Shown: positions 62,731 to 64,000 of the stretch, piece after piece
Layout of the letters: every line of letters begins with the position of its first letter
Numbering within the stretch: position 1 is the first letter of the stretch
Assembly: GCF_001412655.1 (NCBI RefSeq)
Contig: NZ_CP012996.1
Coordinates: 4,030,001-4,094,000, forward strand
Length of the DNA: 64,000 bases
From: Pedobacter sp. PACM 27299
GTDB taxonomy: Bacteria > Bacteroidota > Bacteroidia > Sphingobacteriales > Sphingobacteriaceae
Direction: 5' to 3'
The notes under the pieces: generated by a model
The model's input: the letters and a program-made list of their open reading frames with translations, nothing else
Database searches by the model: none
What the model was told of the DNA's origin: nothing
Program-made: the position numbers and the translations under genes

Positions 62731-63348
62731 AGATAAATAGATTTTTAAATTAGAACAAACTCGCAAAAATAAAGTTTAGACCAGGTGTTAAAAATCAGCG
62801 ATGATGTTGGGCAATGCCAGTTCGATTAGAAACCTTAGACGCTGTTAAATATTGGCGTATAAAAACTTTTGATTATACCTCGTTCCTTAAACACTAATAT
62901 TAACTGCCTTTATTGTTACCCACAACAAAAAGCTGATCAATAAACTTCTACCTTATTTAAAATAAGGTAAAAATCATCTTAACTCCTTAGCCTTGAAAGT
63001 GTAAATACATTAAAATAATACAATTGGATTTATAACCCACACCATACATCCAGCCCCATCCCATTTAGAGCAGAAAAACACTACCATGAAAAATCAAGAA
63101 ACCAATAGCCCAGATTTACAGCAGTTCATTAAAACCTTTCAGCCTAACAAATTTTTATTATCAAAGGAATGGTCCCTAACCGTAATAACCAAACGGTTAC
63201 TTTGAGCGCTCTGAAATCAGTAACGGCCTTAAGTTTCCCAATAATAAAACATCAAAAAAACAAATTAGAACCCCGCTGGTTATTGTCCCTGGATTGTGTA
63301 AAAAAGATATTCACTTCAAAAACATACACCTATCAAAAAACAAAAGCT
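62731..63348. other. Gene-free stretch with palindrome and a 39-codon frame
   Basis: Contains the 19-bp palindrome at 62950-62968. A 39-codon frame from ATG 63086 (MKNQETNSPDLQQFIKTFQP) has a natural-looking start but no known family and may be a peptide gene or relic. The frame leading into the DUF892 gene from 63169 has no family similarity before 63349. Confidence 0.4.
62950..62968. promoter_or_regulatory. Perfect 19-bp palindrome, candidate operator
   Basis: ACCTTATTT-A-AAATAAGGT is perfectly symmetrical about one base. It lies between the divergent DUF2383 and DUF892 genes. The binding factor is unknown. Confidence 0.45.
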
Positions 63349-63903
63349 ATGGCAACTACAACAAAAATTGGCACAAAAGCCCAGACAAAAACAAAAACAG
63401 GGAAAATGGAAAATTCAGAGTTTCATGATTTTTTCGTAGATGAACTAAAAGATATTTACTGGGCTGAAAAACACCTTGTAAAGGCATTACCAAAAATGAA
63501 AAAAGCAGCTACCAGTCCTGAATTGGCGACAGCTTTTGAAAAGCATACCGACGAAACCAATAACCACATCAGTACCCTGGAAAAAGTATTCGAACTACTC
63601 GAGGAAAAAGCCCAGGCTAAAAAATGTGATGCAATGGAAGGTCTATTGAAAGAGGCAGATAGCATAATTGAAGATACCGATGCAGGCACGCTTATCCGTG
63701 ATGCAGGACTAATCCTTGCCGCTCAAAAGGTTGAGCATTATGAAATTGCCACTTATGGTACACTAGTAGTCTTTGCACAAAATATGGGACATAGCGATAT
63801 AGCTGAGCTCCTGCAGACCACCCTTGACAATGAAAAAGCCACTGACGTCGCTTTGACAACTGTTGCTGAAAGCTTTATCAACGAACAAGCTGCATCAGAA
63901 TAA
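63349..63903 (+). CDS. DUF892 ferritin-like protein (YciE family)
   Basis: 184 aa from the ATG at 63349 (MATTTKIGTKAQTKTKTG), a Lys/Thr-rich tail before the domain. Core: EFHDFFVDELKDIYWAEKHL, ATAFEKHTDETNNHISTLEKV, LILAAQKVEHYEIATYGTLV, with the Glu/His ligands expected for a di-metal ferritin-like centre. Stress-associated. Followed by a good terminator. Confidence 0.88.
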   Translation: MATTTKIGTKAQTKTKTGKMENSEFHDFFVDELKDIYWAEKHLVKALPKMKKAATSPELATAFEKHTDETNNHISTLEKVFELLEEKAQAKKCDAMEGLLKEADSIIEDTDAGTLIRDAGLILAAQKVEHYEIATYGTLVVFAQNMGHSDIAELLQTTLDNEKATDVALTTVAESFINEQAASE

Positions 63904-63917
63904 ATGAACCTATAACT

Positions 63918-63940
63918 CCTCTTAGCTAAACACTAAGAGG
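63918..63940 (+). terminator. Rho-independent terminator after DUF892 gene
   Basis: CCTCTTAG (63918-63925) and CTAAGAGG (63933-63940) form an 8-bp stem with a 7-nt loop followed by ATTCTTTT. Confidence 0.8.
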
Positions 63941-63975
63941 ATTCTTTTCACAATTACATTGTAAATTAATAAGAA

Positions 63976-64000
63976 ATGAAAAACGAATTGACTCATCAAA
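63976..64000 (+). CDS. Start of a gene running off the window
   Basis: ATG at 63976 opens MKNELTHQ to the window end. Only eight codons are visible, so no assignment is possible. Confidence 0.35.

Noticed and set aside
63169..63348. N-terminal extension of the DUF892 protein
   Set aside because: Residues before 63349 show no family similarity and the Lys/Thr-rich start at 63349 is typical.
1..64000. CRISPR arrays, tRNA or rRNA genes
   Set aside because: No regularly spaced repeats, cloverleaf or rRNA-like sequence was seen on reading.

Overview
The window reads as chromosome, or a large mobilizable island, of a Bacteroidota bacterium of the Sphingobacteriaceae type (Pedobacter-like). The evidence is AT-rich DNA, TAnnTTTG-type -7 promoter elements, very few Shine-Dalgarno sites, BfmA/BtgA + DUF5712 + YWFCY-type mobilization genes, DUF3570/DUF4266/DUF983/YoaK proteins and an MlaE/MlaF/MCE lipid transporter. 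No rRNA, tRNA or CRISPR was seen.

Layout: 0-3 kb, a membrane protein, a GNAT enzyme, a TetR repressor and a frameshifted alpha-oxoamine synthase behind a TetR-type palindrome. 3.4-5 kb, a Crp/Fnr regulator, a secreted GlcG/HbpS-type protein and a secreted HIU-hydrolase-like protein. 5.2-10.4 kb, a mobilization module (coupling protein, relaxase, BfmA/BtgA, candidate oriT) bordered by an intact IS3-family element. 10.5-18.1 kb, an odd Fpg-like protein, a two-component system and a Rieske/thioredoxin/ApbE/DUF4266/DUF3570/cytochrome b cluster. 18-24 kb, an RND-adaptor remnant, PAP2, a c-type haem protein, a VIT1-like transporter and a P-type ATPase. 23.4-59.6 kb, a dense stress and energy island: six universal stress proteins, Hsp20, BON, DUF892, DUF1003, Mla-type ABC transporter, GH130, aldehyde dehydrogenase, acetate kinase, phosphoketolase, a second P-type ATPase, isocitrate dehydrogenase, PEP carboxykinase and GcvH. 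59.6-64 kb, gene remnants (ArsB-like, NUDIX::DnaE2), a long hairpin, an excisionase-like HTH gene and four-helix-bundle stress proteins.

The main discovery candidate is a complete oxygen-signalling circuit with its regulon in view. A histidine kinase (46902-48152) carries a FixL-type haem PAS domain with the haem His and the distal Arg at the FixL spacing of 20. It overlaps by 4 bp a response regulator (48149-49201) that is a single-protein fusion of a receiver with a Crp/Fnr DNA-binding module whose recognition helix has the FNR/FixK pattern E-x-x-S-R. Around it and elsewhere in the window I found 19 FNR/FixK-like palindromes, TGA[T/C]-N4-[A/G]TCA. At least 14 promoters place the palindrome centre 36.5-37.5 bp or 57.5-58.5 bp from the last base of a TAnnTTT[G/A]-like element, i.e. 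at about -41.5 or -62.5. Three loci have two boxes exactly 22 bp apart. The implied regulon couples stress proteins with a phosphoketolase/acetate kinase route, PEP carboxykinase, IDH, lipid transport and ion pumps, which suggests a low-oxygen survival programme.

Caution on sequence quality: xfp, ackA, gpmA and the first alpha-oxoamine synthase are each broken by one missing base in a homopolymer, and one methyltransferase by one extra base. This pattern is typical of consensus homopolymer error, although real mutation, phase variation or (for the synthase, at A_AAA_AAG) recoding is possible. By contrast the LOG, CheB/kinase, NUDIX::DnaE2, RND-adaptor and ArsB-like loci have lost large segments and are true remnants.
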